DNA of 64,000 bases, taken from positions 682,001 to 746,000 of the forward strand of contig NZ_JAIVMC010000001.1 in the NCBI RefSeq assembly GCF_020177265.1, written 5' to 3'. Source of the stretch: Pseudooceanicola marinus (GTDB taxonomy: Bacteria > Pseudomonadota > Alphaproteobacteria > Rhodobacterales > Rhodobacteraceae). The translations under genes and the position numbers were made by a program. Below, piece by piece: positions 18,032 through 26,112 of the stretch (position 1 is its first letter; every line of letters begins with the position of its first letter). The notes beneath the pieces are model-generated. The model saw nothing but the letters and a program-made list of their open reading frames with translations, was not told the origin of the DNA and did not search any database.

Positions 18032-19750
18032 ATGACTGACACAAGCAAACCCGCCCTCTCCGATCCCATCGCGATGGAGGTCTTCACCAACCGGCTGCTG
18101 GCCGTGGCCGACGAGATCGGCACCTCGATGATCCGCGCCTCCTTCTCCTCCAACATCAAGGAGCGGAAGGACTGTTCGGTGGCCCTGTTCTCCGCCGACG
18201 GGCGGCTGATTGCACAGGCCAGCCACATCCCGCTGCACCTGGGCTCGCTCATGGGGTCTGTCGGTGCGGTGCTGAAGGCCTACCCTGCCGAGACGATGCG
18301 CGAAGGCGATGTCTTCATCTGCAACGACCCCTATGTCGCGGGTGGCACGCACACCCCCGACATCTCTGTGGTGACCCCGGTCTTCGCCGACGGGCGGCTG
18401 CGCTACTTCACTGCCAACATCGGCCACCATTCGGACGTGGGCGGCACCGTCCCCGGCTCGATCCACGGCGGCGCCACCTCGATCTTCGAGGAAGGCCTTC
18501 GCCTGCCGGTGATGAAGCTATTCCGCGAAGGCGTCCTCGACGAGGACCTGCTGCGGATGATCTCGCTCAACTCGCGCTCCTCCGAGGAACGCTGGCTGGA
18601 CATCAAGGTGCAGGCGGCGGCGAACGAACGTGGCGCGCGGCTGATGCGCGAACTGGCCGACACCCTGGGCGCCGACAAGGTCGACGCGCTGGTCGAGGAC
18701 CTCTTCACCTATACCGCGCAGCGACTGCGCAACCGCATCGCGGAGATGGAGGACGGCACCGCCACCTTCCATTCCAAGATTGAAAGCGACGGCCTAGGCC
18801 CGGTCGAGGTACCGATCCAGGCCAATGTCACCGTGAAGGGCGACCGCCTGATCGTCGATTTCGAAGGCACCGGCCCGCAGGCCCGCGGTGGTCTGAACGT
18901 GGTGGCCTCGGCGCTCAACGCCTCGGTCTACTACGTGGTGAAGACGCTGCTGGACCCCTACCTGCTGCCCAACTCCGGCATGTTCGACGGGGTGGAAATC
19001 TCCGCCCCCGAGGGCAGCCTGCTGAACCCGCGGCAGCCGGCAGCGACCGGCGCCCGCTCGATCACCTGCAACAAGGTGGTGCGCGCGTTGATCGGGGCCT
19101 TCTCGCAGCTGCTGCCCGAGGAACGCGGCCAGGCCGCCGGCCAGGACATCGTCCCGGTCATGGTCTTCGCCGGCAAGCGGCGCGGACGCGACGAGGGCTA
19201 CGTCTACCTGGAATCCATCGGCGGCGGCGCCGGGGCCCGCGCCCTGGGCAACGGCATGGACGGGGTGCACGTGCATGTCACCAACTCCTCCAACCTGCCC
19301 ATCGAACCGCTGGAGATCGAATATGACCTCCTCGTCGATGAATATGCCCTGGTCGAGGACAGCTCCGGTGCCGGTCGCTATCGCGGCGGCATGGGGATCG
19401 CGCGGCAGATCTCGGCGCCCAATGGCGGGGTGATCTTCACCGCCCGCTCCGACGGCCACCGTGAAGGCGCCCCCGGCGCCAAGGGCGGCACCGAGGGCCG
19501 CCCGGCGCGCCTGGTGAAGAACGCCGGCGGCGACCACGCCGAGGAGCTGAGCCCGATGATCGCCAACCTGTCGCTGGACGCAGGCGAGAACGTCCGGCTG
19601 GAGACCCCGGGCGGCGGCGGCTACGGCGACGTGGCGGCGCGCGACGCGGCGGCCCTGGCGGGCGATCTGCGCGACGGCCGGATGAGCCGCGAGCGTGCCG
19701 AGACGCTTTACGGCAAGGCCAAGCTGGAGGAGGCGCTGGCCCAGGTCTGA
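18032..19750 (+). CDS. hyuB: Hydantoinase/oxoprolinase B subunit
   Basis: A 572-residue HyuB-family catalytic partner of HyuA. Conserved parts are the early IAMEVFTNRLLAVADEIGTSM (about 10-30), FICNDPYVAGGTHTPDISVVTPVF (about 98-121), TANIGHHSDVGGTVPGS (about 129-145) and the Gly-rich C-terminal segment ETPGGGGYGDV (about 530-540). It is the last gene of the + strand operon; a terminator follows and faces the ridA terminator of the converging operon. Confidence 0.93.
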   Translation: MTDTSKPALSDPIAMEVFTNRLLAVADEIGTSMIRASFSSNIKERKDCSVALFSADGRLIAQASHIPLHLGSLMGSVGAVLKAYPAETMREGDVFICNDPYVAGGTHTPDISVVTPVFADGRLRYFTANIGHHSDVGGTVPGSIHGGATSIFEEGLRLPVMKLFREGVLDEDLLRMISLNSRSSEERWLDIKVQAAANERGARLMRELADTLGADKVDALVEDLFTYTAQRLRNRIAEMEDGTATFHSKIESDGLGPVEVPIQANVTVKGDRLIVDFEGTGPQARGGLNVVASALNASVYYVVKTLLDPYLLPNSGMFDGVEISAPEGSLLNPRQPAATGARSITCNKVVRALIGAFSQLLPEERGQAAGQDIVPVMVFAGKRRGRDEGYVYLESIGGGAGARALGNGMDGVHVHVTNSSNLPIEPLEIEYDLLVDEYALVEDSSGAGRYRGGMGIARQISAPNGGVIFTARSDGHREGAPGAKGGTEGRPARLVKNAGGDHAEELSPMIANLSLDAGENVRLETPGGGGYGDVAARDAAALAGDLRDGRMSRERAETLYGKAKLEEALAQV

Positions 19751-19777
19751 TCCGACCAGCCCGCCCCAGAGAACATG

Positions 19778-19811
19778 GAAACGCCCGCCGCAGTCTCGCG
19801 GCGGACGTTTC
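19778..19811 (+). terminator. Terminator after hyuB
   Basis: Stem GAAACGCCCGCCGC (19778-19791) with GCGGCGGACGTTTC (19798-19811), one internal mismatch, six-base loop, followed by TGTTTGT. It ends the dctPQM-hyuAB transcript. Confidence 0.75.
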
Positions 19812-19880
19812 TGTTTGTGCCGTTCCGTTGCCTGCAGGAGCCCCCTCCCCCTCGGCCATCCTGATACGAAGCGCCCACGA

Positions 19881-19908
19881 AAAAAGCCCCCCGCGCATGC
19901 GGGGGGCC
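19881..19908 (-). terminator. Terminator after ridA (- strand)
   Basis: On the - strand GGCCCCCCGC, a short ATGC loop and GCGGGGGGC are followed by TTTTTT. It lies 24 bp beyond the ridA stop and is a textbook intrinsic terminator. Confidence 0.9.
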
Positions 19909-19931
19909 CGTCGGGGAGAGGGGTCTGCGCC

Positions 19932-20276
19932 TTACTTGGCCGCGATCGTGGTGACCTCGACCAGGGTGCCCTCAGACAGCTCGGCGCCACCGATGTAGGC
20001 GCGGACGGGGAAGTTCTCGGCGTCCAGCCATGCCGTCCAGGCCTCGTTGAAGCCGGCCTTCTGGTCGTAGGCGGCGGAATAGATCATCACCTGCAGCAGC
20101 TTGTCCTTCGAGGTGCCGGCCATCGCCAGCAGCTCATCGAGCTTGCCGAAGATCTCCTCGGCCTGGCCCTTCATGTCCTTGCTCTTGTCGCTGGCGACCA
20201 GGCCACCGATGTAGACGGTATCCCCGTGTTCGACGACGCGGTGGTGGATCTTGCCGGGGATGTGACGGGTGATCAT
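19932..20276 (-). CDS. RidA family protein (YjgF/YER057c/UK114)
   Basis: A 114-residue Rid-family protein. Members hydrolyse reactive imine/enamine intermediates made by PLP enzymes and FAD amino acid oxidases. Recognisable parts are YIGGLVASDKSKDMKGQAEEIFGKLDELLAMAG (about 22-54) and the C-terminal VEVTTIAA. The RidA-type active-site Arg of the RxxV segment is represented by NFPVRAYIGGAELSEGTLVE (Arg about 92). It is the last gene of the hcnA-hcnB-hcnC-ridA operon and its ATG overlaps the preceding stop by 4 bp, so it very probably clears the imine formed by that dehydrogenase. Confidence 0.92.
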   Translation of the reverse strand: MITRHIPGKIHHRVVEHGDTVYIGGLVASDKSKDMKGQAEEIFGKLDELLAMAGTSKDKLLQVMIYSAAYDQKAGFNEAWTAWLDAENFPVRAYIGGAELSEGTLVEVTTIAAK

Positions 20277-21424
20277 GAAACTCTCCTGTTCTGAGTTCGG
20301 GCTTCGTCGGGGATCGCGAAGCGGGTGAGGGTAAAGGGCGCGATCTCGGGCGGCATGCGCCCGGTCGCGATCAGTTCGGCCATCAGCGCGCCCGTCGCCG
20401 GGCCGAGCTGGAAACCATGGGTCGAGAAGCCGAAGGCGTGAAAGGCCGTATCGTGGCGCGCGGATCGGCCGATCACCGGCAGGCGATCGGGGGTGCGCCC
20501 CTCGATGCCGGACCAGCTGCGCTGGATCACGGCACCGGCCATGATCGGGAAGATCTCCCGCGCGGTCCGCGCGGTCTGGGTCATCTCGCGGAAATTGATG
20601 TCGGTGCGATTGCGGGCCGGGTCGGCCCGGCCCAGGCGCCCGCCGCCGATCACCACGGTGCCGTTCGGCATCTGCTTGAACGACAGCGGCCGCTGCGCGG
20701 TGCCGACCACCGCCGTGCAGAAGGGGCGCATGCGCTGCGTGACCAGCATCAGCGGCGCGACGGGTTCGAGGGGCACATCATCGCCGATGCGGGCCGCGAT
20801 CTCTCCGCCCCAGGCGCCGGCACAGTTCAGCACGCGCCCGGCGGTCCAGGTGGCCTCGTCGGTCTCGGCGCGCCACAGCCCGGCCTCGTGCCGCAAGCGG
20901 CGCACCGGCTGGCCCTCGTGGATCCGCACGCCGGCCGCGCGGGCCTGGCGGGCGAAGACGCGGGTGGTCTGGAAGGGCTGCGCAAAGCCATCCTCCGACA
21001 CCAGCGCCCCGATGCAATGCGCGGCCACCGCAGGCAGCAGGGCCCGCAGCTCGGCCCGGTCGATCAACCGCTCATGGCTGAAGCCGGCGGCGTGCATCCG
21101 CGCCACGCGGGCAGCGAGAACGGCCATGTCCGCCTCGCTTTCGGCCACCTTAACCTGCGGGACGGGCTGAAAGCCGCAGTCCTCGCCAGTGATGTCGGAA
21201 ATACGATGCCACATGCGCATGGACCGCTCCGACAGAGGCACCTCCGCCAGGTCACGCCACAGGCGCCGCACGCCGCCGGCATTCACGCCCGAGGCATGGC
21301 GCGCCACGCTGTCCTTTTCCAGCAGCGTCACGCGCAACCCCGCCTTGGCGGCAAAAAGCGCCGCGGCGCAGCCATGCAGGCCGCCACCGATCACCAGGAG
21401 GTCGGACGCCGGGTTGGTCGTCAT
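20273..21424 (-). CDS. HcnC-like FAD dehydrogenase subunit (DAO family)
   Basis: A 383-residue DAO-family flavoprotein with LLVIGGGLHGCAAALFAAKAG near the N-terminus and the segment VARHASGVNAGGVRRLWRD (about 41-59) typical of HcnC/opine oxidase beta subunits. The C-terminal FGFSTHGFQLGPATG block (about 342-356) contacts FAD. It follows HcnB- and HcnA-like subunits with 4-bp overlaps. Such three-subunit enzymes include hydrogen cyanide synthase, nopaline/octopine oxidase and D-hydroxyproline dehydrogenase; all oxidise a C-N bond. No epimerase or deaminase of the hydroxyproline route is nearby, so the substrate remains open. Confidence 0.87.
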   Translation of the reverse strand: MTTNPASDLLVIGGGLHGCAAALFAAKAGLRVTLLEKDSVARHASGVNAGGVRRLWRDLAEVPLSERSMRMWHRISDITGEDCGFQPVPQVKVAESEADMAVLAARVARMHAAGFSHERLIDRAELRALLPAVAAHCIGALVSEDGFAQPFQTTRVFARQARAAGVRIHEGQPVRRLRHEAGLWRAETDEATWTAGRVLNCAGAWGGEIAARIGDDVPLEPVAPLMLVTQRMRPFCTAVVGTAQRPLSFKQMPNGTVVIGGGRLGRADPARNRTDINFREMTQTARTAREIFPIMAGAVIQRSWSGIEGRTPDRLPVIGRSARHDTAFHAFGFSTHGFQLGPATGALMAELIATGRMPPEIAPFTLTRFAIPDEARTQNRRVS

Positions 21425-22800
21425 TCGTCGTCCGGCGTGAAGGCGGCAAGTTCGCTCAGCGGCAGCGGTTTCAGCGGCGGACGGATGCGGAAATAACCGG
21501 TGTCGCCCGGGCTGCGCCCGCTGCTTTCGGCCACCAGCCCCGTCACGGCGAGCCCGCAGACCCGGCCCTGGCAGGGCCCCATGCCTGTGCGCAGGAAGGA
21601 TTTCACCTGGTTCGGTCCCGGCGCATTGGCGCGGGCCGCCGCACGGATCTGGCCCGCAGTCACCTCCTCGCAGCGACAGATCGTCGTGTCATCCGAGGGC
21701 GCCAGGGCTTGCGCCGACGGTGCATAGAGCGTTTCCAGGAAGGGCCGCACGGCCGCGTCCCGGGCCAGGGCGCGTTGCAGCGACGTGATTTCAGGCGAGG
21801 CCCGGCGACCGGCCTTCTCGGCCACCCGCAGACCCGTCAGCCGACCCGCCAGTGCGGCGGAGCGCGCCCCGCGGATCCCCGCCCCGTCGCCGGCCACGTA
21901 GAGACCGGGCACCGAGCTTTCGCCGTAGCTGTCGCAGACTGGCACGAAGGCCTTCTGCCGCCCGTCCCAGCGGTGCGCGCAGCGCATCAGCCGGGTGACC
22001 TGCTGGTTCGGAACGACCCCGTGGTGCAGGCCCGCACTTGCCGTCTCGATCCGGTGCGTCTTGCCCCGCGAGGTGAAGGAGACGGCCTCCAGCCGCTCGC
22101 GGCCCTCCAGCTCGATGTCGCGGGCATCGCGATAGATCGGCACGCCGGCGCGGCGCAACTTGGCCAGCAGCCCGGCGCCCTTGGTCAGGTAGCCCAGCCC
22201 GCGCAGCGCGCGCGGCAGGTGTTTCATCGCCCGGGCGTAGTTCGCCATGGGCACGGTTTCCACGATCGCCCTGGGCGGGCGCCCGGCCGCGACCAGCTGC
22301 GCCGCCAGCAACAGTTGCAGCGGGCCGCAGCCGACCAGCACCGGATCCTCGGCCAGCACCCCCGCACTTTTCATCAGGATCTGAAGCGCCCCGGTCGTCG
22401 TCACCCCCGGAAGGGTCCAGCCCGGCAGCGGCATCGGCCGCTCCAGCGCGCCGGTGGCCACCACCAGCGCATCAGCCTCGATCACATGCGACCGCCCGTC
22501 GTGGGAATAGGACAGGGCAAACCCGGCCTCGATCTCCTCGATATGCCAGACCGTGGCACCCGCCAGATGCACGGCTTCACTGGCGCCGAAGGCCCGGGCG
22601 AGATCCGCCCCGGCCTGGTAGTCGGGGCCAAGCAGGGTCTGCCGGGCCGCGGGGGCGCGGGTGACATCGCGGTAGATCTGACCGCCCGGGCGCGGCGCTT
22701 CGTCCAGCAACGTCACGCGCAGCCCGGCCTCGGTGGCGGCGACGGCGGCGGCCATGCCGGCGGGGCCGGCCCCGACGATGCAAAGGTCCTGACGTGTCAT
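21421..22800 (-). CDS. HcnB-like FAD/NAD(P)-binding subunit with BFD-type [2Fe-2S] domain
   Basis: A 459-residue subunit of the same dehydrogenase. Residues 5-25 have the first nucleotide motif CIVGAGPAGMAAAV, about 160-175 the second (VLVGCGPLQLLLAAQL), and the C-terminal 90 residues hold a BFD-like iron-sulfur domain with CRCEE (about 377-381) and GMGPCQGRVC (about 410-419), supplying four Cys. Together with the HcnA-like gene upstream and HcnC-like gene downstream (both overlapping by 4 bp) it should carry electrons from the substrate flavin to an acceptor in the membrane. Confidence 0.88.
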   Translation of the reverse strand: MTRQDLCIVGAGPAGMAAAVAATEAGLRVTLLDEAPRPGGQIYRDVTRAPAARQTLLGPDYQAGADLARAFGASEAVHLAGATVWHIEEIEAGFALSYSHDGRSHVIEADALVVATGALERPMPLPGWTLPGVTTTGALQILMKSAGVLAEDPVLVGCGPLQLLLAAQLVAAGRPPRAIVETVPMANYARAMKHLPRALRGLGYLTKGAGLLAKLRRAGVPIYRDARDIELEGRERLEAVSFTSRGKTHRIETASAGLHHGVVPNQQVTRLMRCAHRWDGRQKAFVPVCDSYGESSVPGLYVAGDGAGIRGARSAALAGRLTGLRVAEKAGRRASPEITSLQRALARDAAVRPFLETLYAPSAQALAPSDDTTICRCEEVTAGQIRAAARANAPGPNQVKSFLRTGMGPCQGRVCGLAVTGLVAESSGRSPGDTGYFRIRPPLKPLPLSELAAFTPDDE

Positions 22801-23078
22801 GCGGCACCCTTCTGGCGCTGAACCACCATGCCGTCCCGGATCTCGGTCATGCAGGCCTGACGGTTCGGCAGCCCGTCGATGGTGACCAGGCAGTCAAAGC
22901 AGGCGCCCATCATGCAATAGGGGGCACGGCTGTCACCGCTGACCGGCGTGCTGCGGAACGATCCGACGTTGCCGGCCAGCAGGGCCGCGGCCACCGTCTC
23001 CCCCGCCTGCGCCTGCATCGGCCTTCCTTCGAAAGTGAACTGGACCGGCGCCGTGACTGGTTCGCTACGCGTATACAT
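22797..23078 (-). CDS. HcnA-like [2Fe-2S] subunit
   Basis: A 93-residue plant-ferredoxin-type protein. The cluster ligands are in YCMMGACFDC (C-x4-C-x2-C) with the fourth Cys in NRQACMTEI about 15 residues on, and AGETVAAALLAG precedes them. This is the small iron-sulfur subunit of HcnABC/opine oxidase-like dehydrogenases. The ATG at 23078 is preferred; the in-frame ATG at 23141 would add a non-conserved leader reaching into the divergent promoter. First gene of the - strand operon, divergent from the LysR gene with 120 bp between. Confidence 0.88.
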   Translation of the reverse strand: MYTRSEPVTAPVQFTFEGRPMQAQAGETVAAALLAGNVGSFRSTPVSGDSRAPYCMMGACFDCLVTIDGLPNRQACMTEIRDGMVVQRQKGAA

Positions 23079-23147
23079 TGCAGGTGGCTGGCTCTTCGTT
23101 GTGGTCGGGAAACTGTCGGTTCCGGGCCAGTTTCCTTGCAAGCCACC

Positions 23148-23168
23148 CTATAAATCAAATAACAATAG
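23148..23168. promoter_or_regulatory. Candidate LysR operator in the hcnA/lysR divergent region
   Basis: CTAT (23148-23151) and ATAG (23165-23168) form an inverted repeat separated by 13 bp, matching the T-N11-A layout of LysR-type recognition sites. The region is markedly AT-rich compared with its flanks. It lies 31 bp upstream of the LysR start and 70 bp upstream of the hcnA start. Confidence 0.5.
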
Positions 23169-23198
23169 CACCGATCAGCATGCAGGAAAGTTATACAG

Positions 23199-24086
23199 AT
23201 GTTGTCGCAGCGCGCGCTCGAAGCCTTTCACACCGTCCTTGAATGCGGCAGCGTCTCCGGCGCGGCAGAGATCATGCATGTGTCGCAACCCGCAGTCAGC
23301 CGTCTGATCCGCGACCTGGAGACCCGGACGGGCCTGCGTCTGTTCACCCGCTTCGGCGGCCGGATCGTGCCGACGACCGAGGCGCGGCAGCTGGCGGTGG
23401 AGGTCGAACGCGCCTTCGTCGGCCTCTCGGCGATCGAGAAGACGGCCCGCGACATCCGGCTGGGCAAGCAAAGCACGGTGTCCATCGCCGCCATGCCCGC
23501 CCTGGCCCACTCGATCCTGCCCGACACGATGGTGGACTTGCTGGCCAAGCGGCCCGATTTCCGCATCTCGCTGGAATCCATGCAGACCCACAACGTGATC
23601 CGGCGCGTTGCCACGCGGCAGAGCCAGCTGGGCTTCACCTCCCCCACGCGGCACGAGCATGACATTGACCTGATCCGGACGATCGAACTGCCCTACCTGT
23701 GCATCCTGTCGGCCGACCATCCGCTGGCGGCCCATGACCAGCTCAGTTTCGATGACTTCCTCGGGCATTCGGTCGTGGCCTTTGCCGACAATACCGCGAC
23801 GGGCAGCATGATGAACCGCGCCTTCGCCCAGATGAAGCAGAGCCCCGATATCGTCGCACGTTCGCACCTGTCGACGATCGTCTCCGCGCTGGTGCTGCGC
23901 GGGCTGGGGGTGTCACTGGTCGACCCCTTCACGGCGCGGGTGCATGCCGATCACGGCGGCGTCGTGCGGCCCTTCCAGGGCACGCCGCCTTTCCGCCTGG
24001 CCATCATCCGTCCGCGGGGCATGGTCCTGGGCGCCGATCTGGAGGTCCTGCTGGAAACCTTCGAGGGCTGCCTGGCCAGCTACTAG
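23199..24086 (+). CDS. LysR-family transcriptional regulator
   Basis: A 295-residue regulator with an N-terminal winged helix-turn-helix (ALEAFHTVLECGSVSGAAEIMHVSQPAVSRLIRDLE, about 6-41) and a C-terminal periplasmic-binding-like effector domain (about 90-290). It is divergent from the hcnA-hcnB-hcnC-ridA operon, the standard position for a LysR protein controlling its neighbour, and it probably responds to the substrate of the island. It converges with the HNH gene. ATG at 23199 begins directly with the conserved MLSQRALEAFHTV. Confidence 0.94.
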   Translation: MLSQRALEAFHTVLECGSVSGAAEIMHVSQPAVSRLIRDLETRTGLRLFTRFGGRIVPTTEARQLAVEVERAFVGLSAIEKTARDIRLGKQSTVSIAAMPALAHSILPDTMVDLLAKRPDFRISLESMQTHNVIRRVATRQSQLGFTSPTRHEHDIDLIRTIELPYLCILSADHPLAAHDQLSFDDFLGHSVVAFADNTATGSMMNRAFAQMKQSPDIVARSHLSTIVSALVLRGLGVSLVDPFTARVHADHGGVVRPFQGTPPFRLAIIRPRGMVLGADLEVLLETFEGCLASY

Positions 24087-24136
24087 GCCGCCGGTACGCT
24101 CGGTCTTCGCAGGTCACGGCCCTGGAGTTCAGGGGA

Positions 24137-24721
24137 TCAGGCTTCCAGCTCGGCGTCCCAGTAGAGGAAGTCCAGCCAGCTGTCGTGCAGGTGGTTGGGC
24201 GGGAACCGGCGGCCCATGTTGCGCAGTTCCTCCGCCGAGGGCGGGCGCGGCGGCTTGCGCAGGCTCATCCCCGCGCGGCGCAGCGACTTGGACCCCTTGC
24301 GCAGGTTGCAGGGCGCACAGGCGGCCACCACGTTTTCCCAGCTGGTGATCCCGCCCGAGGCGCGCGGCACCACGTGATCGAAGGTCAGATCCCCCTTCGC
24401 CCCGCAGTACTGGCAGCAGAATTCATCCCGCAGAAAAAGATTGAAGCGCGTGAAGGCCACGCGCTTCTGAGGTTTCACGTAATCTTTGAGGACGACGACC
24501 GAGGGGATCCGTATCTCGGTACTGGGGCTGTGCACCCAGGTGTCGTATTCGGCCACGATATCGACCCGGTTAAGCCAGGCCGCCTTCACCGCCTCCTGCC
24601 AGGGCCACAGCGACAGCGGGTAATAGGAAAGGGGTCTGTAATCCGCATTCAGCACCAGCGCCGGGTGCTGTTTCAGGAACGCCGGTTCCCGTACGAATTC
24701 GCGTCTGAAGTCTCCGTCCAT
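24137..24721 (-). CDS. HNH endonuclease family protein
   Basis: A 194-residue protein with a C-terminal HNH domain: zinc Cys pair CQYC (about 99-102), the catalytic DHVVPRASGG (about 112-121), NVVAACAPCNLRKGSK (about 127-142). The N-terminal part PALVLNADYRPLSYYPLSLW is characteristic of a widely conserved, chromosomal alphaproteobacterial HNH family without phage association. Start ATG 24721 is chosen because the family begins at DGDFRREFVREPA; an ATG at 24787 is in frame. Its cellular role is unknown; neighbours give no clue. Confidence 0.85.
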   Translation of the reverse strand: MDGDFRREFVREPAFLKQHPALVLNADYRPLSYYPLSLWPWQEAVKAAWLNRVDIVAEYDTWVHSPSTEIRIPSVVVLKDYVKPQKRVAFTRFNLFLRDEFCCQYCGAKGDLTFDHVVPRASGGITSWENVVAACAPCNLRKGSKSLRRAGMSLRKPPRPPSAEELRNMGRRFPPNHLHDSWLDFLYWDAELEA

Positions 24722-24955
24722 CGTCACAAGTGCTCCCGCCCTGCCTGCCGTCTTCAGCACCAGAGCGGGGAGACCCGCCCCAGCCATGAGTCAACTATAT
24801 ATCGCGTCCAGAACCTGGCAAGCCCCACGATCTGCAATTGACCTGCCTCTGCTCTACCGGGATTGCGTAACGCTGAAATGACAACCATCGGCGGTTATCC
24901 ACAGGGCAGGCCCTGGGGCACTGGCCGGCGGCGCGGCGGGGGCTATCTTTGGGGC

Positions 24956-25396
24956 ATGCAAGACGAAACGCCCCTTCCCCCCGCCCCGCCCGAGGCCCTG
25001 CTGGAAGCTGCGCTTTACGCAGAGGACCTCGACACCACCGCCCGCTTCTACGCCGATGTGTTAGGCCTGCCCGAAATCGCCCGGGTCGAGGACCGGCATG
25101 TCTTCTTCCGCGTGGGAAACATGGTGCTGCTGCTGTTCCAGCCGCTGGCCACCGCCGCCGGGGGCAGCAACCCCGAGCTGCCGGTGCCGCCCCATGGTTG
25201 CCGCGGTGAAGGGCACCTGTGCTTTTCCGCCTCCGCCGCCGAGATCCACGCCTGGCAGGAGCGGCTGGAGGCCGCGGGTGTGCCGGTCGAGGCCGACTTC
25301 CACTGGCCGAACGGCGCCCGGTCGATCTATTTCCGCGACCCGGCCGGCAATTCGCTGGAGTTCGCCGAACCGCGCCTGTGGTTCGATGAGGTCTGA
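24956..25396 (+). CDS. VOC (glyoxalase/bleomycin-resistance fold) family protein
   Basis: A 146-residue protein of the vicinal oxygen chelate superfamily. Two beta-alpha-beta-beta-beta modules are readable: LEAALYAEDLDTTARFYADVLGLP (about 15-38) with VFFRVGNMVLLLFQP, and GEGHLCFSASAAEIHAWQERLEAAG (about 82-106) ending SIYFRDPAGNSLEFAEP (about 123-139). Conserved His84 and Glu in the last strand could bind metal. The family covers glyoxalases, dioxygenases and resistance proteins, so the reaction is not assignable. Confidence 0.9.
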   Translation: MQDETPLPPAPPEALLEAALYAEDLDTTARFYADVLGLPEIARVEDRHVFFRVGNMVLLLFQPLATAAGGSNPELPVPPHGCRGEGHLCFSASAAEIHAWQERLEAAGVPVEADFHWPNGARSIYFRDPAGNSLEFAEPRLWFDEV

Positions 25397-25404
25397 GCTG
25401 GCGC

Positions 25405-25425
25405 CGGGGCGGCTTGGCCGCCCCG
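25405..25425. terminator. Bidirectional hairpin between convergent genes
   Basis: A perfect 9-bp stem CGGGGCGGC / GCCGCCCCG with a TTG loop lies between the VOC gene and the esterase gene that face each other. There is no clear T-run on either side, so its strength as a terminator is uncertain. Confidence 0.5.
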
Positions 25426-25446
25426 TCCGGGCTCAGGCTTGGCCCC

Positions 25447-26112
25447 TCAGAACCCGCATTTGTCGCGCATGAAGGCCAGCGCCACCGACAGGCCGTCGGG
25501 GGCAATGCCATGGGCGGTGCCTTCCATGATATGGGCAAAGACCTCGCGGAACTTCGCCTCTTGCAGGGCCTCGGCAGCCAGCGGCAGGGATTGCGGCGGC
25601 ACCACGTCGTCCTGATCGCCATGCACCAGCAGCACCGGCATCCGCGACACTGTCTCATCCGCCAGCAGCTCCGGGTTCAGGATCCGGCCCGAGAAGCCGA
25701 CGACGCCCGCGACCGGATCTTCGCGCCGGGGCGCCACGTGCAGGGCCATCATCGTGCCCTGGGAGAAGCCAAAGAGACAGACCTGTTCCGGCAGCAGGTC
25801 CTCATCCACCATCAGCGCATCGAGGAAGGCGTTCAGGTCATCGACCGAAGCCATCATCGAGCGTTCCGCTTCCTCGTCGGAAGATCCGTCCATCCAGGGG
25901 ATCGGGAACCACTGGAACCCGCCGGGGTTCACCGCCATCTCCTCGGGGGCATCGGGAGCCACGAACAAGGTGTCGGGCAGATGTTCCGACAGCGGATCGG
26001 CCAGCCCCAGCAGATCAGCGCCATTGGCGCCATAGCCATGCAGGAACACCACCGCAGATCGCGTATCCCCCGAGAGCGGCGCGCGCCGCTCGGCATTCAG
26101 AACCCGTGTCAT
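25447..26112 (-). CDS. Phospholipase/carboxylesterase family alpha/beta hydrolase
   Basis: A 221-residue serine hydrolase. The oxyanion motif FLHGYGANGADLLGLAD (about 24-40), nucleophile elbow GFSQGTMMAL (Ser about 117), acid in VHGDQDDVVP (Asp about 170) and His in GTAHGI (about 203) make a full catalytic triad. Family members include carboxylesterases and acyl-protein thioesterases. The ATG at 26112 overlaps the stop of the AlkA-type gene by 4 bp, so the two are translated from one message although they do not share an obvious function. Confidence 0.92.
   Translation of the reverse strand: MTRVLNAERRAPLSGDTRSAVVFLHGYGANGADLLGLADPLSEHLPDTLFVAPDAPEEMAVNPGGFQWFPIPWMDGSSDEEAERSMMASVDDLNAFLDALMVDEDLLPEQVCLFGFSQGTMMALHVAPRREDPVAGVVGFSGRILNPELLADETVSRMPVLLVHGDQDDVVPPQSLPLAAEALQEAKFREVFAHIMEGTAHGIAPDGLSVALAFMRDKCGF

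Noticed and set aside
14576-18466. A 1296-codon open frame on the - strand opposite dctM and hyuA
   Set aside because: It is antisense to well-conserved TRAP and HyuA genes, has a His/Asp/Gly/Gln-rich low-complexity composition typical of the complementary strand of GC-rich coding DNA, and shows no domain.
19932-24086. hcnABC-like genes as a hydrogen cyanide synthase or hydroxyproline pathway
   Set aside because: Cyanide synthase operons are not accompanied by RidA and LysR in this way, and the epimerase, deaminase and dehydrogenase of hydroxyproline breakdown are missing; the enzyme family is clear but the substrate is not.
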